The notes: generated by a model from the sequence alone, not told the origin. A DNA stretch of 64,000 nt from Capsicum annuum (GCF_002878395.1 NC_061114.1:147999229-148063228), one strand, 5' to 3'; numbered from the stretch's first letter, positions 11,062 through 22,620 are shown. Program-made: numbers and translations.

Positions 11062-12350
11062 TGGAACACATGTAGCACATACAGACCATATATGGGTAAA
11101 TCATGTGCCAGAGGTCAAAATCTCAAGAGCAATAGTGTAAGAAATTTTTTCCTTTCCACATGCAATCACTACATGCTCCCACCCTTTAGGCCGCATGTAC
11201 CATATGTGCCCAAGGCTAGGGCTCACATAGAGACCACATGTAGAAACCAACCTCAACTTTTTTAGATTATCTGATATTTTTTTGTAGGGTTTCCACGTAA
11301 CCTAATTACACTCCTATGATGTTTTTAGGTCCTATTAAGTATGGGTAATTAATTTTTTTTATTTTAATTAGCATTTGATTTGAAGGATATCTTGTAATCT
11401 AAAAAAACTCTTTAGGAATTATTTAGTAAATTTATTTAAACATTGAACATTCGACATTGACATTTATATATTGATTGATTAAGAAGGAGGCCCCTTTGGG
11501 GACAAGTTCACAAATATTTTGTTATTCTTGGTTTTTTATTCAATTTAATACTTAGAGATTTATTATTTCATTATTGTGAGACCAATTTTATAATTTTGTT
11601 TATGGATTCCATGAATGATCAAATAACTATGAGAGGCTAGTTCCATTAGCTAGGGTTGTAGAAGTCCTTGAATATTAATGAAGTAGAGGAAGTGTCAAGT
11701 CATTCTAGATAAAGATTCTTTAATGTATTGGGTTTTCCTCATTCTTATTGATTTTTTATCCATATCCAATACTAATGTCCCACCTAGAGTATTGCTACTT
11801 ACTCTAAAAGACGAGTAATGACTAGGAAAAAATAACTGCAACTTTAATTTAAAGTTTAACTACCGATCCATGGTACTAGTTATTATCTAAGAAAAATGGC
11901 TAGAAATTATCTAATAACTAGACACTCAAAAGGTAATAGTTAATAGGGATCAAGATAAGGGTTAGTAAATCGACATCCTTAGACTCAAAAGGTCAAAAGT
12001 GAAATCCAAAAGACTGTTGATGGAACATAAGTTATTATATTCTATATGCAAGGTATTAGAATAGTTTGATAGTGCAAGATAAGTATATTAGGTCTATAAG
12101 GAAGGGGGAACATAATCCTAGAGTTTGTCTTAGATTATTTACAACCAAGATAAACCAATTTTTCTCCTTTTTCTATTTCAACAAATCCCCTTTTTAGTAT
12201 CTCGACTTCCTTATGATAGTAACAAGTTCAAGAAAGATTTCTGACCTTTTTTCGTTTGGGATCAACCCCAACCTATTTAGGTTACTATATATGATATCGA
12301 CCTCTTCATCGTTCAATTAGAGGTGTATTTTGGACGTTATCAACCATCTC
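11062..12350 (+). mobile_element. LTR-like block with Athila-type U5 end
   Basis: No coding potential. A U3-like part holds repeated words (CATATATGGGTAAATCATGTG, ACCATATGTGCCC, ACATAGAGACCACATG; 11090-11255). The far end (12322-12345, GTATTTTGGACGTTATCAA) is like the end of Athila LTRs just before the primer site (compare Ath1 at 1504-1516). The primer site itself is absent, because another LTR starts at 12363. The left edge is set only by the preceding LTR terminus. Confidence 0.4.
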
Positions 12351-12362
12351 TAAAAAGGACCA

Positions 12363-15300
12363 TGTAATAACACTCTAGGTCATTCCCTTGATTTGCATGT
12401 ATTTTTGAGATTTCAAGCCTTTACATTGTGGCTATAGGTTATTCATGACTTGTTGGAATAGTCAATTTTTTTATCGGATAACTCATTTGGATTTAATGAT
12501 CATTTTCATTCCTTGGAACTTTTATTGTTTAGGATATGGACTCATACAAAATATCCTAGTAGATGACCTCGTGTAGGATTTCCAATTACAATATCAGCTT
12601 TGAAATATTGATTTTAGGCTTGGTTACACTTCGTTCAGCTCTTAAGAAATTCAAACTCATTTAGGGGACGATTAAGCAAAAAATTGAACAATCGGTATAG
12701 ACCTCATATTTAATCAAAATTTTCTCTAATGAAAGTTTTGATGGTTCTATGGAGTCCAAAATGTAAATTTTTGTATTGTACCAAAGTTTTTTTGTGCACA
12801 CGAGGTCCTAAAACACCTACAATACCTAATCGGTATCTATTTTTGACATAAAAAATCTAATGCATCAGGTTGTTGATGCAAATGCTTAAGTAATCATTTG
12901 TTTGCTTAAGAGGTCTTCTCTTACATGACATAAAATTGCCTTAGCAACCTTGGCCACTTTTCCAAGGGCCACTTAAGGTAGAATCTTACATTAAGGAGAT
13001 GCTTAAGTGTCTTTCCCTTAAACAATTCGGTGATAACTTAAGGGACTATAATGACGCATCAGGTTATTTTTTATATTTCCAAAAAGTCTTACTGTTAGTG
13101 ATTTTATATGGATGCCCCAAGTCATTAATGACTTGTTATAATTGATAGTATGTTTATCGAGTATTTCGTTGGGCTTTTAGAGCAAATTTTCTATTTTGAA
13201 ATCTTTGATGCTTCTAAATTTCCACTAGGTAAAAACTTGAGTCAAATGATCTCGACTGCAACTTCTAACTGTGCCAATAGCTGGAATATTCTTATTAGGA
13301 TAGCTAGACCTTTGGTTAGAGTCCCAAGCATTCAAATCTCATTTCGACCTACTGGTCAAAAAGATATGAAACTAAAAACTGTGTGGGGCCTATTTTTCAT
13401 TGAAATGACCTCAAATGGAAATTTTAATTTCACCATTGAGTCTAGAATATTTTATTTGGTGTGGTTACATAGTTCATTTGCATATACAAGATTATGAATG
13501 AATCCCTATGGATTGGCGGAGACTTTGAAAATTTCCAAGAATCTTTGTCTATTTGTGCGATTGCGAGCCAAAGGTCACAATTAAAGTATCCTTGCTAGGG
13601 AATTAATGCGGTCAAAGTTTGACATTCTTGATTGCTAAACCTTTGTTCAGTTCTAAGATACAGCAATTGCGGAGCCTAAGGTAGCAATAGAGTCTACCAG
13701 GGATGGACTAGATATAAATAGACACCTTATGTCGCGAATTCAACCTTTTCACATCCATTTATTTAGATTATAAACCCTATATTGTGATGTAAAGTGAGTG
13801 TAAATCTTGTGGATGATTAGGAATCTTGATTAACACTTGTTTTTGCAATATCCCTCCAATTTGAGGTAAGATACCTCTAAATTCAAGGCAGATTTTTCCA
13901 TTTGATTTCTCAAAACCCCAAAAGTTTGAGGGATTGATTTTAACCTTTATTTAGCTTAGTTTTGACCTATTTTTTGGGTAATGATTCCTTGGTCATACAA
14001 GAATGTGAGTTTGTTTCGAAAATGTCATTTTTTTAAGTGGGACATAAATGGAGTTTTTTGTGATTTTTGGACACGAAGCACAATATTGTAATATGGGTAT
14101 TGTTATTCTCATATTGTTGAATAGAATGTTTTTCCGATAGCTTTCCATCATGATAAGTCTTCTCTAAAGGAAAAAATAATGGTTTAGTAGATCATTGCAC
14201 TTTCTTTGAAGTCGAGGTAAGCTAGGATTATCCCTTGTTAAATTGAGCTATTTTTTGGTATTCTTAAGATATTGTGCTAGATTTAGGATATTTTTTAGGT
14301 ATTGGATTGATGAAATACAAGACATGGTTTAGTTGGATCATTTAGGGTATTTTGAAATCGTAAAGTTTAAACACTTGAATTTTTTCCTTATGCCTTAGAT
14401 AAATTTGGCTTCATGTTTCTTGTTTAGTATGAGAATGCCTTAGATCACTTAAGTTAGATAAAAATTCTTTGGAAACCAATACTTAGGATTAAATTTTCAT
14501 TAGTTTATTGCCTTAAAGAGGTTGCCTTAAATACTATTTTTTCTTAATTATTGTGTTTCGGAGGTACCCTTACCTTAGGGATAATTGTTGTTTTCTATAC
14601 ATCTAAGAGTGGATTTAGATACCTTAGCCTAGTCTGTGGTAGAATTTACCTTAGAATGTATTTTGGAATTTTAGAAAAGCGCTCTTCGACCCACCTTAAG
14701 TAAATATTGAAGGCTAGTTCTCTTGAAACCCTTATATGCTTATATAGGACTAAAGAATGCCCTTTTGAGGCAATCTTGAGGAACATTCATATTTGATTGT
14801 TATGGTATTGATGACATTAGAAGTAATTTATATAGACTAATGAAGTACATTGTCACTTGTTCTATTGTGAGATATGAATCATATTTTTACAAGTTATTGG
14901 TTATGTCATGTATAAGCTATTTATAATGATAATGATAAGCCTATTACCATGCTATTAATTATTTATTGCCTTTTCCATTACCTATGATTATGATCATTCT
15001 AAAAAATTTATGCTATTAATCGTGCTAGAAAACATTCTTGTTGATGATGTTAGGAATTGAGTAATTAATTATTGTAGAGTAATGCTTACTTATTTTTGGA
15101 GAAGTTATCCTATAAATATGCTAGAATTCATGATACATGACTATTTTGCCACATATGCTATTGATTATTCTACCTACCATGGTGTTTGACTATCGGTTTG
15201 TATTCTAAGATTTAGTATATATATATATGTATACATACCCAGTACAATTACAGACGATGATGTTTAACATTGATTATACTCAATTAAATTTCAAAAGATA

Positions 15301-15430
15301 ATGATGATTTTAATTATACCTAGTGTGATTCTAGAGGATGATTATAATGATACAGTTGTACCTTGAAAGGCCTGAGGATGATTATGCTTTTAGATTTATA
15401 CCTGGATGTAATACTCTTGGTCTTTGGTCC
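12363..15430 (+). mobile_element. Long gypsy LTR-like block
   Basis: Starts TGTAATAACACTC, a common start of long Solanaceae gypsy LTRs. A U3-like part includes short words GCGATTGCGAGCC and CAGCAATTGCGGAGCC (13558-13680), followed by a candidate TATA box at 13712 and then a long R-U5-like, low-complexity tail with repeated GATGATTATG words (15270-15390). The right limit is approximate: at about 15452 an Athila LTR fragment begins. No internal region, primer site or TSD was recognised. The 115-codon ORF at 13150-13497 has no similarity I recognise and lies in U3. Confidence 0.45.
13712..13720 (+). promoter_or_regulatory. Candidate LTR TATA box
   Basis: ATATAAATA sits about 1.35 kb into the LTR-like block, right after the GC-richer U3 word cluster and before the long AT-rich tail, the normal place of the LTR promoter. 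There is no transcription evidence. Confidence 0.35.
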
Positions 15431-15451
15431 TTGAATTTTCATTGAGTCTTA

Positions 15452-15886
15452 ATCAAACTCACCTACAGTATTGTTTTTATTAGAGGCTGACCATTGTCAA
15501 TAAAGATCAACTTACATTAAAGTCAAATCCTCGAGGAGTGAGTCTAGTATTCAAATTCCATAGGTGTTGAAAGTGTCTGAGTATCTACCCATAGTGTATG
15601 AAAAAGAAATACATAACATAAAAAAATGGGGGAGGGGTTTATAGTTTGTGAAATTGTTTAGACAAAACTATTCAACCTATCAATTAAGAGATACAATTAT
15701 AAATTATATTTCAATAGGAAAATGTCATTGGATTATGTCTTCCAAGGGGAAAAAATGCACGGGTTTATGATAATTAAATGTACATTCTAGTTAACAACTA
15801 CATAGGTAGGCTAGGTTGGAGGTTCTTGAGATTTGTTATTTTCTAGAAAAAACTTAGGATTACCACCCACGGACCCTTTCAGATAC
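15452..15886 (-). mobile_element. Athila LTR fragment (U5 side)
   Basis: This matches 57690-58112 of the Ath4 LTR in the same orientation over its whole length, with shared words CATTGTCAATAAA, GAGTCTAGTATTCAAATT, ATTAAATGTACATTCTAG, GGCTAGGTTGGAGGTTCTT and GGACCCTTTCAGATAC. It breaks off exactly at CAGATAC, where in the reference copy the sequence continues with 'cttatggatgtgg'. Here it continues with the TGATGAG start of Ath3, so Ath3 seems to have inserted at this point. Confidence 0.7.
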
Positions 15887-15890
15887 TGAT
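15883..15890. repeat. Target-site duplication of LINE, left copy
   Basis: ATACTGAT directly flanks the 3' tail of the LINE. The identical 8 bp recurs at 16882-16889. Confidence 0.7.
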
Positions 15891-16881
15891 ACAACAACAA
15901 CCACAACATAGCCAGTGTATTCCCACCTAGTTGGGTATAGGGAGGGTAGAGTGTACGCAGACCATACCACTACCTCAAGAGAAGTAGAGAGTCTATTTCT
16001 AATAGACCCCTGGCTTAGGACCAATAATAATATAACAAATACAACAAGCAAGAGGATACAAACTAGTATGGTACACAAAACAAACTAACAGTATAACAAA
16101 TACAAAAGATAAGTGCATAATAAACTAGTACGTGACGCAAAAATCCCAACACCACTAACCCCAAAATATACAGCCCTAACACTATAAGCCAAAAACTCTA
16201 GACCCAAAGGAGCACTCCCCTATTAATACCGCCGTGCTCCCACCCCCTAATCCGTGTCCTCCACTCCTCCCTATCAAGGGTCATATCCTCTGTAAGATAT
16301 AATTTCTCTATATCATGCCTATGACCTCCCTCTAAAATTTCTTTGATCTACCTTGAGCCTGCCTAAAACCATACATAGCCACAATATCACACCTCTGCAC
16401 TGGAGCATTAAGGCCCCTCCTCATTATATACCCGAACCAATGTAACCTTACTTCTTACAACTTATCCCCTATCGAGGCAACTCTCACCTTCTTCCAAATA
16501 ATCTCATTACTCACTATATATTTCCTGGTATGTCCACACATCCATCAGAACATTCATATCTCCACCACCTTCACCTTTTGTATATGGGAGTTCTTAACTG
16601 GCTAACGCTCCGCTCCTTAAAGCATAGTCGTCCATACTACTACTATGTAGAACTTACCTTTAAGCTTCAGGGGCACCTTCTTATCATAAAGGACTCTTGA
16701 AGCGAGCCTCCACTTCAACCAAACTGCCCCAATATGATGCGTGACATCCTTGTTAATCTCACCATTACTATGAATTATAAACCCCAGATACTTAAAACTC
16801 TCCCTCTTCTAGATGGCCTCAGAGTCTAGCTTCACAACCACTCCATCTTCTTGCGACATATTACTGAACTTACCCTTTCGT
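15891..16881 (-). mobile_element. 5'-truncated RTE-type LINE
   Basis: On the minus strand, from about 16870 to 16220, a stop-interrupted frame encodes the C-terminal part of an RTE-clade LINE protein. It contains [17 protein letters not shown] and [12 protein letters not shown] segments near 16790-16680, [10 protein letters not shown] near 16650, VKNSHIQK near 16590, WMCGHTRK near 16535 and LHWFGYIMRR near 16430, in the order known for Solanaceae RTE elements. A 3' UTR follows, ending in TTG-rich repeats at 15891-15905. Only about 1 kb remains, so it is strongly 5'-truncated. It is flanked by an 8-bp TSD. At least seven in-frame stops make it inactive. Confidence 0.85.
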
Positions 16882-16889
16882 ATACTGAT
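16882..16889. repeat. Target-site duplication of LINE, right copy
   Basis: ATACTGAT, identical to 15883-15890. It includes the first four bases of the Ath3 LTR (TGAT), which shows that the LINE entered after Ath3 was already in place. Confidence 0.7.
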
Positions 16890-17561
16890 GAGTGGTGAAT
16901 TTACCTCTCATTTAGACTTGACACTATTGAACATTACTATTTTTTTAATGAATAAAAGAGACCTATTTATGATTAAATGCACTAATATCCACATTTTGAG
17001 AGCATACATGTTATGAGATGGAAAAATGTAAATTTGAGCTAAAAAGGATAAAAGGAAGAGAAAGGAAGTACAACTAAAAGACATAGAGTAGAAATATGCA
17101 ACCGTGATCCCATTGATCTACAAGCAGTTGTGCTAGCCGTGATCACGGTGAATCTGGTGTGATTATGGTCATGTAGGATTTAGCTTAGGGGAATTTTTGT
17201 AATCTTTAGTAACCGACCCAAATCCTTTAAAATATTAAAACCCTTTTCCATTTTTTGTATTCTAGAGACTAGCAATGCTTTAAATTTGAAATTATAAACC
17301 TAAACTGGGCAGGAAATGTAAATTTGATTTGGAGATTTTGATTTTGGTATTTCTGAAGAATAGATGCCTTGAACAACACATTTGGTATATGTTTCTCTCT
17401 TTTCTTCATGAGTAGCTAAATCATTCAGTCTTAGGATTATGTTGAACTAAGGCATAAATTAGTTATGGGTTTTGATGTATTTATGTCCAAGGTAGTTAGA
17501 TGATAATGGGTAATACTATTACTTTATTAAATTTATTAGGATTTATGGGTGAAAAACCCAA

Positions 17562-17577
17562 ATACCCATATGGGTAT
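17562..17577. repeat. 16-bp perfect palindrome in Ath3 LTR
   Basis: ATACCCATATGGGTAT is its own reverse complement. It is retained unchanged in the 3' LTR at 30907-30922. Confidence 0.8.
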
Positions 17578-18110
17578 ATTGGTGAAAACCCCATTCTCTT
17601 AAAGCCTAAATCATCCTTGAAAGAGGGGGTTGGGTGAACTTTGGGAATCCTTATCATCCTTTAAAGTGGAATGCAGAAACAAAGGCAATAGTATATAATT
17701 ATTCGGTTTAGTTTACTTATTTTCACTATCCTAGACATAAGGGTGACTTTGTAGTTAAATTTACCTTCGGTATCATCCTAGAAATAGGGATACCTAATTT
17801 AAGGTAATGGGTGAATATAATTGTCACACTTGTTAGGTAGCCAAAAGGGTCAACAAGTCAAATCTTCGAGATTTATTGAGAAATTAGCCACAATGGTCCT
17901 AGACCTAGCATACCACATTAGTAACTTACGATTATTTGCACCAAATCCCACACACCCGCACCTATGTTGCCCTTTGGTAGACATAATCCCAAGATATACA
18001 TTTTCCAAGACATAATCCCAAGATATCCCTTTAATGAAAGTTTCATTAAAGTTAGTTGCCTAGTTTGTGAACTCAAGTTATCAATGATATACATTTTCCC
18101 TTAACCAATA

Positions 18111-18130
18111 CCCCCTCCCCCCCCCCCCCC
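18111..18130. repeat. Poly-C tract
   Basis: Five Cs, one T, then 14 Cs. It lies in the U5 side of the Ath3 5' LTR. On the other strand it is a G-run that could form a quadruplex-like structure and is likely to vary in length. Confidence 0.9.
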
Positions 18131-18313
18131 ACCATTTTTAATTATGTCATTTACTTGACTAAAACTTTGGAATTATCTTAGTCCGACTTAATTTCCCACA
18201 AGATTAAAACTCTATCTTTCACTCCTTTTGGATTCAACCTCAACTTATATTGGGATATTAACAAGGAGCATACTCCACTAATTTAAATAGTATAGGTGAT
18301 CATTATAATAAAT

Positions 18314-18329
18314 TGGCAATGTTGCTAGG
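18314..18329 (+). other. Degenerate tRNA-Asp primer-binding site (Ath3)
   Basis: TGGCAATGTTGCTAGG matches 12 of 16 positions of the tRNA-Asp complementary site TGGCGCCGTTGCCGGG(G). Location directly after the LTR and about 100 bp before gag fits. Confidence 0.6.
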
Positions 18330-18429
18330 TTGTGAAATTTAGTTTTCATTTGTACGGTGTTTCTTCTTACTTAGGGTATAACCATAGTGCTATGTATTTA
18401 TTTCGGTTTTTATTTTTGTTACTGTATAG

Positions 18430-19315
18430 GTGATCTGCATAGCATACACAAAACCATGAGAGACAATGATAGACAAGATGGGTCATTTAACGTCCTCTTT
18501 GATGATGAGGGGAAACTCAATGATTTTGGTCTTTCAAGTGTCATCCGGATCCCACCTGCATCTGGGAACACTATCTTTTATGTCAGGAGCATAATGTTGC
18601 ACATATTTCAAATGAAGTGTTTTTTGAGGTGGAAAAATTATGAGGATCCTTTATTTGAAGAATTTTGTAAAGATGTGTGCACCTTTTTATATCACACACA
18701 TATCTAAAGAGTCCATTCGGCTTCGTGTCTTCCCATTTTCTCTTATGAGAGAGACAGTGTTATGACTCCGATATCTTCAAGATGGGTCTATCACTTCATG
18801 GTTGAACTCACCACGATCTTTCTTGACTAATATTTCCCACCATAAAAAATGCTTTAATTAAGGGGATAAAATCAATAATTTTAGGGAATTGAATGGAGAG
18901 CCTTTGTATAAAGTGTTGGAAAGATTTAATAGAAAACTAACCAACAGTGTCCAAACCATGACACCTTGGAGAAGATGCTTTTCCAAATTTTCTACTGTGC
19001 TCTTGACCTACTCAAAAAAACTGTGGTGGACAATATTGCAGGGGAACCTATTGTGAAGATACATTATCATGCCGTAATGAATTATTTTAATACATTTTCT
19101 TGAGGAGGTTACGAAGAAAAACCAAGGATGGTATACCCTAGATGCTAAGTTTCCTAAGTTTTCTCTAACTACGTGCTTCGTTGACATAGAACAAAGGAAA
19201 TCAGGTAAAGAAAGAAAGGAGAACATGGCTAAAATGATGAAACGGTTAGATCTTTTAAGAAAACATATGATAGGTGCACCTACAAAAGCAGTGAATGACA
19301 CAAAATCAAAAGCCT
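18430..19315 (+). pseudogene. gag of Ath3 (Athila-type), degenerate
   Basis: Encodes the retrotransposon Gag capsid. The frame at 18387-18707 carries the N-terminal pattern of Athila/Tat Gag: a proline turn (RIPPASGN), then the IMLHIFQMK helix and an acidic EDP/FCKDVC segment. After a frameshift near 18705 the order continues: an FPFS/LM word near 18735, VELTTIFLD-YFPP near 18800, LRDKINNF near 18855, a CPNHD word near 18950, then ALDLLKKTVVDNIAG near 19000-19040. The last block is well preserved. Stops and frameshifts occur throughout. The first ATG of the open stretch (18387) is in leader sequence and probably not the real start. Confidence 0.75.
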
Positions 19316-19553
19316 AAGAAGATGATGAAAAGTTCAAAAAGCTTTATGAGGAGATTAGGTACTTGGCAAACTATCTGGGGGGTTCCCATCCCGCCTATCA
19401 AAGTTAAGGTGGGATCCAACGTTTAACAAACCATGAACCTGATCATGATTGGAGTAATATAGATCATGACTATTAGAGCTATGTGCATCCCCATTATTGG
19501 GTAAAGAAAAAAAAACATGAGCGTTATGTGCCTCCCCATGATCGGTAAATAAT
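19316..19553 (+). pseudogene. Ath3 gag linker, decayed
   Basis: Between the capsid part and the C-terminal ORF lies a Gly/His/Tyr-rich linker in broken frame (a GGSHPAY-like turn near 19379, then tandem HPHYW / YVPPHDR-like segments at 19480-19550). A near-duplicate pair of words (AGAGCTATGTGCATCCCCAT at 19473 and GAGCGTTATGTGCCTCCCCA at 19518) suggests an internal short duplication. Open minus-strand ORFs here (19355-19594, 19008-19301) are antisense shadows. Confidence 0.45.
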
Positions 19554-19985
19554 ATGGAGACGAGATCCATTAACCTCAACAAGTCAAAGTCCAAAGATGT
19601 TTTGGAAATGTTCTTGATGAGGGTTAAAGGAATGGATAAAATAGTTCATGAAATGAAAGATGATTTTTCACAACTTAATAAAATCCCGGTGTCCCGTTTT
19701 GCCTTTATTAATAAATGGGAGACTCACACCGAGAAAATTTTCACTGAATTGAATTCTAGGACAAAGGGTGATCTCCCTTGTGAAACTATAGTTAACCCAA
19801 AGAATAAGGGTCAAGTTTTAGCAATAGTTACTGAAAGTGGGAAGACCCTTTGTGATCACTTATATGAATATTTGGGTGACAAGATTCCTAAGGGTAAGTC
19901 AAAAGAAGCACCACCAAAATCTCAAGATGAAAATGATGAAAAGGAATCGGTGGATGTTAATAAAGAGGTGGTGGAAAATAGTTAA
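19554..19985 (+). pseudogene. C-terminal Gag segment of Ath3
   Basis: This 143-codon frame is among the best-preserved in the window. It has a helical coiled-coil-like part (residues 15-60, with MKDDFSQLNKI), a middle segment IFTELNSRTKGDLP, then NPKNKGQVLAIVTESGKTL at residues 83-101, and ends in a Lys/Glu-rich tail. This order (helix, 'L..R..G.LP..T..NP', then 'A.. TRSGK.L') is the known C-terminal Gag region of Athila elements. It normally reads straight on into protease. Here it is separated by stops at 19983 and about 20205. The ATG at 19554 is only the first Met after a stop. Confidence 0.7.
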
Positions 19986-20129
19986 CCACAAAGTTTTGTT
20001 ATACCTAGAATATAAGTCCCTCCCCCGCTTACTCAAAGGCTTCAATGAAAACAAGAGGGTTATAAACTAAAGAAATTCATGGCTAAGCTTATAAACTTCT
20101 ATCAATTTCCCATTGCTTGAAGCAATCAT

Positions 20130-20722
20130 AGGAAACCCAAGGTATGCTAAGCTTATGAAGATGTTGATTTCAAAGAAAAAGCTCATTGAAGTTGTCACAA
20201 TTTAATCACCCATGGTTGCAGTGCTATCATCAATAGAAAAATTAGAGATAAGAAGGAAGACCCTAGGGATTTGTCATCCTTTTCACCATGTAAATGCCTA
20301 TGTTATTACAAGCTCTATAAGATCCCAGTGCAAGTATAAAACTCATGTTTTTTCCATCTACAAAAAGCTCGTATTAGATACTAAAACTCAAACATGTATG
20401 ATATTGTTAATGGCGTATCGGTCTATCAAGAGACCGGTCTGACTTTTATATTATCTCTTAGTCAATGTGAACAAATTTATACTTTTGGTGGACTATGCAG
20501 TTTTTTGATTTTGAAGTGGGCCAAAAACTTTCCATCATTCCTAGTCGAACTTTCTTTACCACTGGAAGGGACACTGTTGGCATAGAATTAGAAGTAATGA
20601 GGTTTAGAGTTCATGATGATGAGGTCTCTTTTGGAGTATGCAAAACAAAGAAGCAGCTCGTGGAACTTCAAGTGATAATAGTTATTGATGTAAATCAAAA
20701 AAGAGAAGATGAGGACCCATGA
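20130..20722 (+). pseudogene. Aspartic protease of Ath3
   Basis: Retroviral-type aspartic protease, which would cleave the Gag-Pol polyprotein. The catalytic-Asp block reads DPSASIKLM at 20321-20347, where the family has DLGA-SI-LMP, so the Asp is retained. A frameshift follows and the chain continues IYKKL near 20368 and LLMAYRSIKRPV at 20404-20439. A third frame (20495-20722) carries FDFEVGQKLSIIPSRTFFTTGRDTV, the 'ILGRPFLATGRA' block, then FRVHDDEVSFGVCKTKKQ. Three frames are needed to read one protease, so it is dead. No RT follows. Confidence 0.7.
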
Positions 20723-21850
20723 TGAACTAACTTGAAAAAGGAGGAAGACATCGTTCCATGACATAAACTGAGGCGCTATGAGGGAAGCAACCCACAAATG
20801 CTATGAAAGTGGTTCTTATCTATTGTTTTTTTTGTAGTGTAGATTTTAGTTTTGAAAATTAAATAACCCATGCATTTGTTGCACTATTAAATGCGTTGGA
20901 GTTGCTTAAAAAGGGATTTTTCCACTATGAACTAAATAGGGGAAAATTGAGGTAAAGAAATGTCCTCAATTGCTGTGATCACGAGACCTAAGACGCGATT
21001 GCATTACCCATATGTTTGCAATTATCAAAACTTAACTACAATAGTGGTCATCTTAGAAATATAGCCATCTGATTCCCCCATTTCTCTAGCACACCCTTTT
21101 CAATTTTACGCTTTGATTGAATCCATTTCTAGCCAAGATTGTAAGTTCTCCAACAACATCCTTGAATATCTCTTACACTACATACCTGTTAAGTCTCATG
21201 AATCCATGCTTTGATTATTGAAAATAGGCCATAGGATGCATGTTGCAGAGTGATCTCGAATCTGTTATTTTCATGCTTAGTTGTATCATAAATTATGCTT
21301 GTGTGGTATTTAGCTGCTAGATTATGGTGTGCATATAAGCAGAGAAGTCTTGGGTACCCAAAATGTGTGTGGTAATAGAGACAAATAAAGAGTGCTCGCC
21401 AAGTGCTCGATAGAATGCCCAAATGAATGTCACTAATGGTTTTACATTTTTAGAGTGCAATCGAGTACCTAGTAGGCATGTTCCACACTGTCAATGTGGA
21501 TTCTTGTTGTCGAACATGCTTGTGGCCTTAAATTTGAAATTTTTTAACATGGAAAATGGGTTTTGAAACTAGTCTAAGTTACCGCAATCGTGGCCATCAA
21601 TATCGCGCTCACGGTAATGAAATCGTAGCTCCATGGCTCGCAATAGCGGTAACCGAGTATGAATTTTTGCCTAGCACACAAAAATGTTGCACTTTAATTT
21701 TTTGCAAAAAAACCACTAAGCAACTATCTAATGGCCTTTGGTGGGCAACATAGCATACTTTTTGCTTAAAATATGATTATGGTTGTCTGTGTTGCATGTG
21801 TATTTAAAAGATAATGTCATTGATAAATATGACAACATCCAATTCATGGT
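20723..21850 (+). mobile_element. Ath3 region after protease, pol absent
   Basis: Directly after the protease comes CATGACATAAACTGAGGCGC and then GGGAAGCAACCCAC (20783-20796), the GGGAGGCAACCC word that in Athila-type elements follows the last coding part. GATCACG/GCGATTGC-like words lie at 20968-21060 and again at 21580-21650. No RT, RNase H or integrase is present. Minus ORFs 20588-20797 and 21189-21422 show no recognisable protein. The lack of a polymerase without any visible foreign insert suggests a polymerase-less derivative, though an old clean deletion is possible. Confidence 0.5.
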
Positions 21851-22620
21851 ATCTTAGTGCCACACACACAACTATGGTGATCTTCTAAGAACAAAAATGC
21901 TTTCGGGGAGAGGCATATATTTTTTTAATGTGCTAGAAAAGCTCTTTGCATTTCATGATTGTCTTAAGGCTACGTGGTGGTGGTTTCTTTCCCCAAACCT
22001 ATGCAAGAAAAATGAGCAATGGGTTCATCAATTCTATGACAACCTAAGTATAGTGTCTTTCTCGGACCCATCCAACATGACTATCATGATCCATGGGAAA
22101 ATAGTGAACTTTGGGAGGAGCAAATTAATGACATCTATGGACTCCCAAATGAAAACATAGGTTTCTTTGAATAATAAGGGTGTGAGCTGGTAAGCTAGTT
22201 GGCAAAAAGATTGTGTCCTGGAATGAAAGTCTTGTTGGTAAAAACCAAGAGTAACATCCATATGAATGAACTTACTTATGAGGCATGGATTTGGTTTAAG
22301 ATTATATGCCACCGAGTCTACCTTTGCACACACATTACATCAGTCCCATATATATGGGTTCGGATGGTCGCTTGTATTCTAGATGACATTCCTTTTAATA
22401 TTAGTCAGGTTATGGTTTCTGATATGTAATTATTCAAGAATAAAGGTGGTACGTATCTTTTCTTCCCATAATTTATTACAAATCTTTGTTGGAGATATGG
22501 TGTTAAAGAATACTCTAGAGAAACTTGTGTCTGCTTTGGTACCCCAATCTATCCTTTGAGAATCTAACGAGTGGGTGCAATAGGTAAAAGTATGAAAGAA
22601 ATAATTGACTTAGGGTAGTC
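21851..22620 (+). pseudogene. Ath3 second ORF, putative plant transposon protein-like
   Basis: Two adjoining open stretches, 21897-22160 and 22199-22429, followed by a broken extension to about 22565, read as one decayed protein. Notable segments are VHQFYDNLS near residue 43 of the first part (the family has an EFYAN/EFYAS word there), then VNFGRSKLM, and in the second part NELTYEAWIWFKIICHRVYLCTHIT, followed by VYGI/ACILDDIPFNISQVM, and later ITNLCWRYGVKEY near 22477-22512. This order resembles the 'putative plant transposon protein' domain (Pfam PF20167-like) common in Solanaceae repeats. Function is unknown. I am moderately sure of the family and less sure of its limits. Confidence 0.5.

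Larger units (their letters stand above)
16886..18310 (+). mobile_element. 5' LTR of Ath3
   Basis: Starts TGATGAGTGGTGAATTTACC, the Athila-type terminal word. Positions 16886-17690 match the 3' LTR (30175-31029) with shared words AATGAATAAAAGAGACC, CTAGCCGTGATCACGG/CTAGCTGTGATCGCGG, CTTTTCTTCATGAGTAGCTAA and GAAAGAGGGGGTTGGGTGAAC. The remaining 600 bp has no 3' counterpart because the 3' LTR is truncated. It includes a 14-C run at 18117-18130 and a tail with GGATTCAACCTCAAC before the primer site. Length is about 1.4 kb. The small ORFs 16813-17016 and 17821-18015 lie within or across it and are not genes. Confidence 0.75.

Noticed and set aside
13150..13497. 115-codon plus-strand ORF
   Set aside because: Lies in the U3-like part of a long LTR-like block, has no recognisable motif or start context, and no homologous copy in the window.
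15211..15235. TA-rich microsatellite
   Set aside because: Only about eight dinucleotides with interruptions; ordinary for AT-rich plant DNA.
18387..18429. Met at 18387 as the true gag start of Ath3
   Set aside because: The first residues are leader-like and hydrophobic, and the conserved Gag pattern begins only around 18450.
19489..19594. Short near-duplicated words as a CRISPR-like or minisatellite array
   Set aside because: Only two or three imperfect copies inside a decayed gag linker; plant context makes CRISPR irrelevant.
22034..22333. 99-codon minus-strand ORF
   Set aside because: Antisense shadow of the Ath3 second ORF, whose plus-strand residues resemble a known domain.
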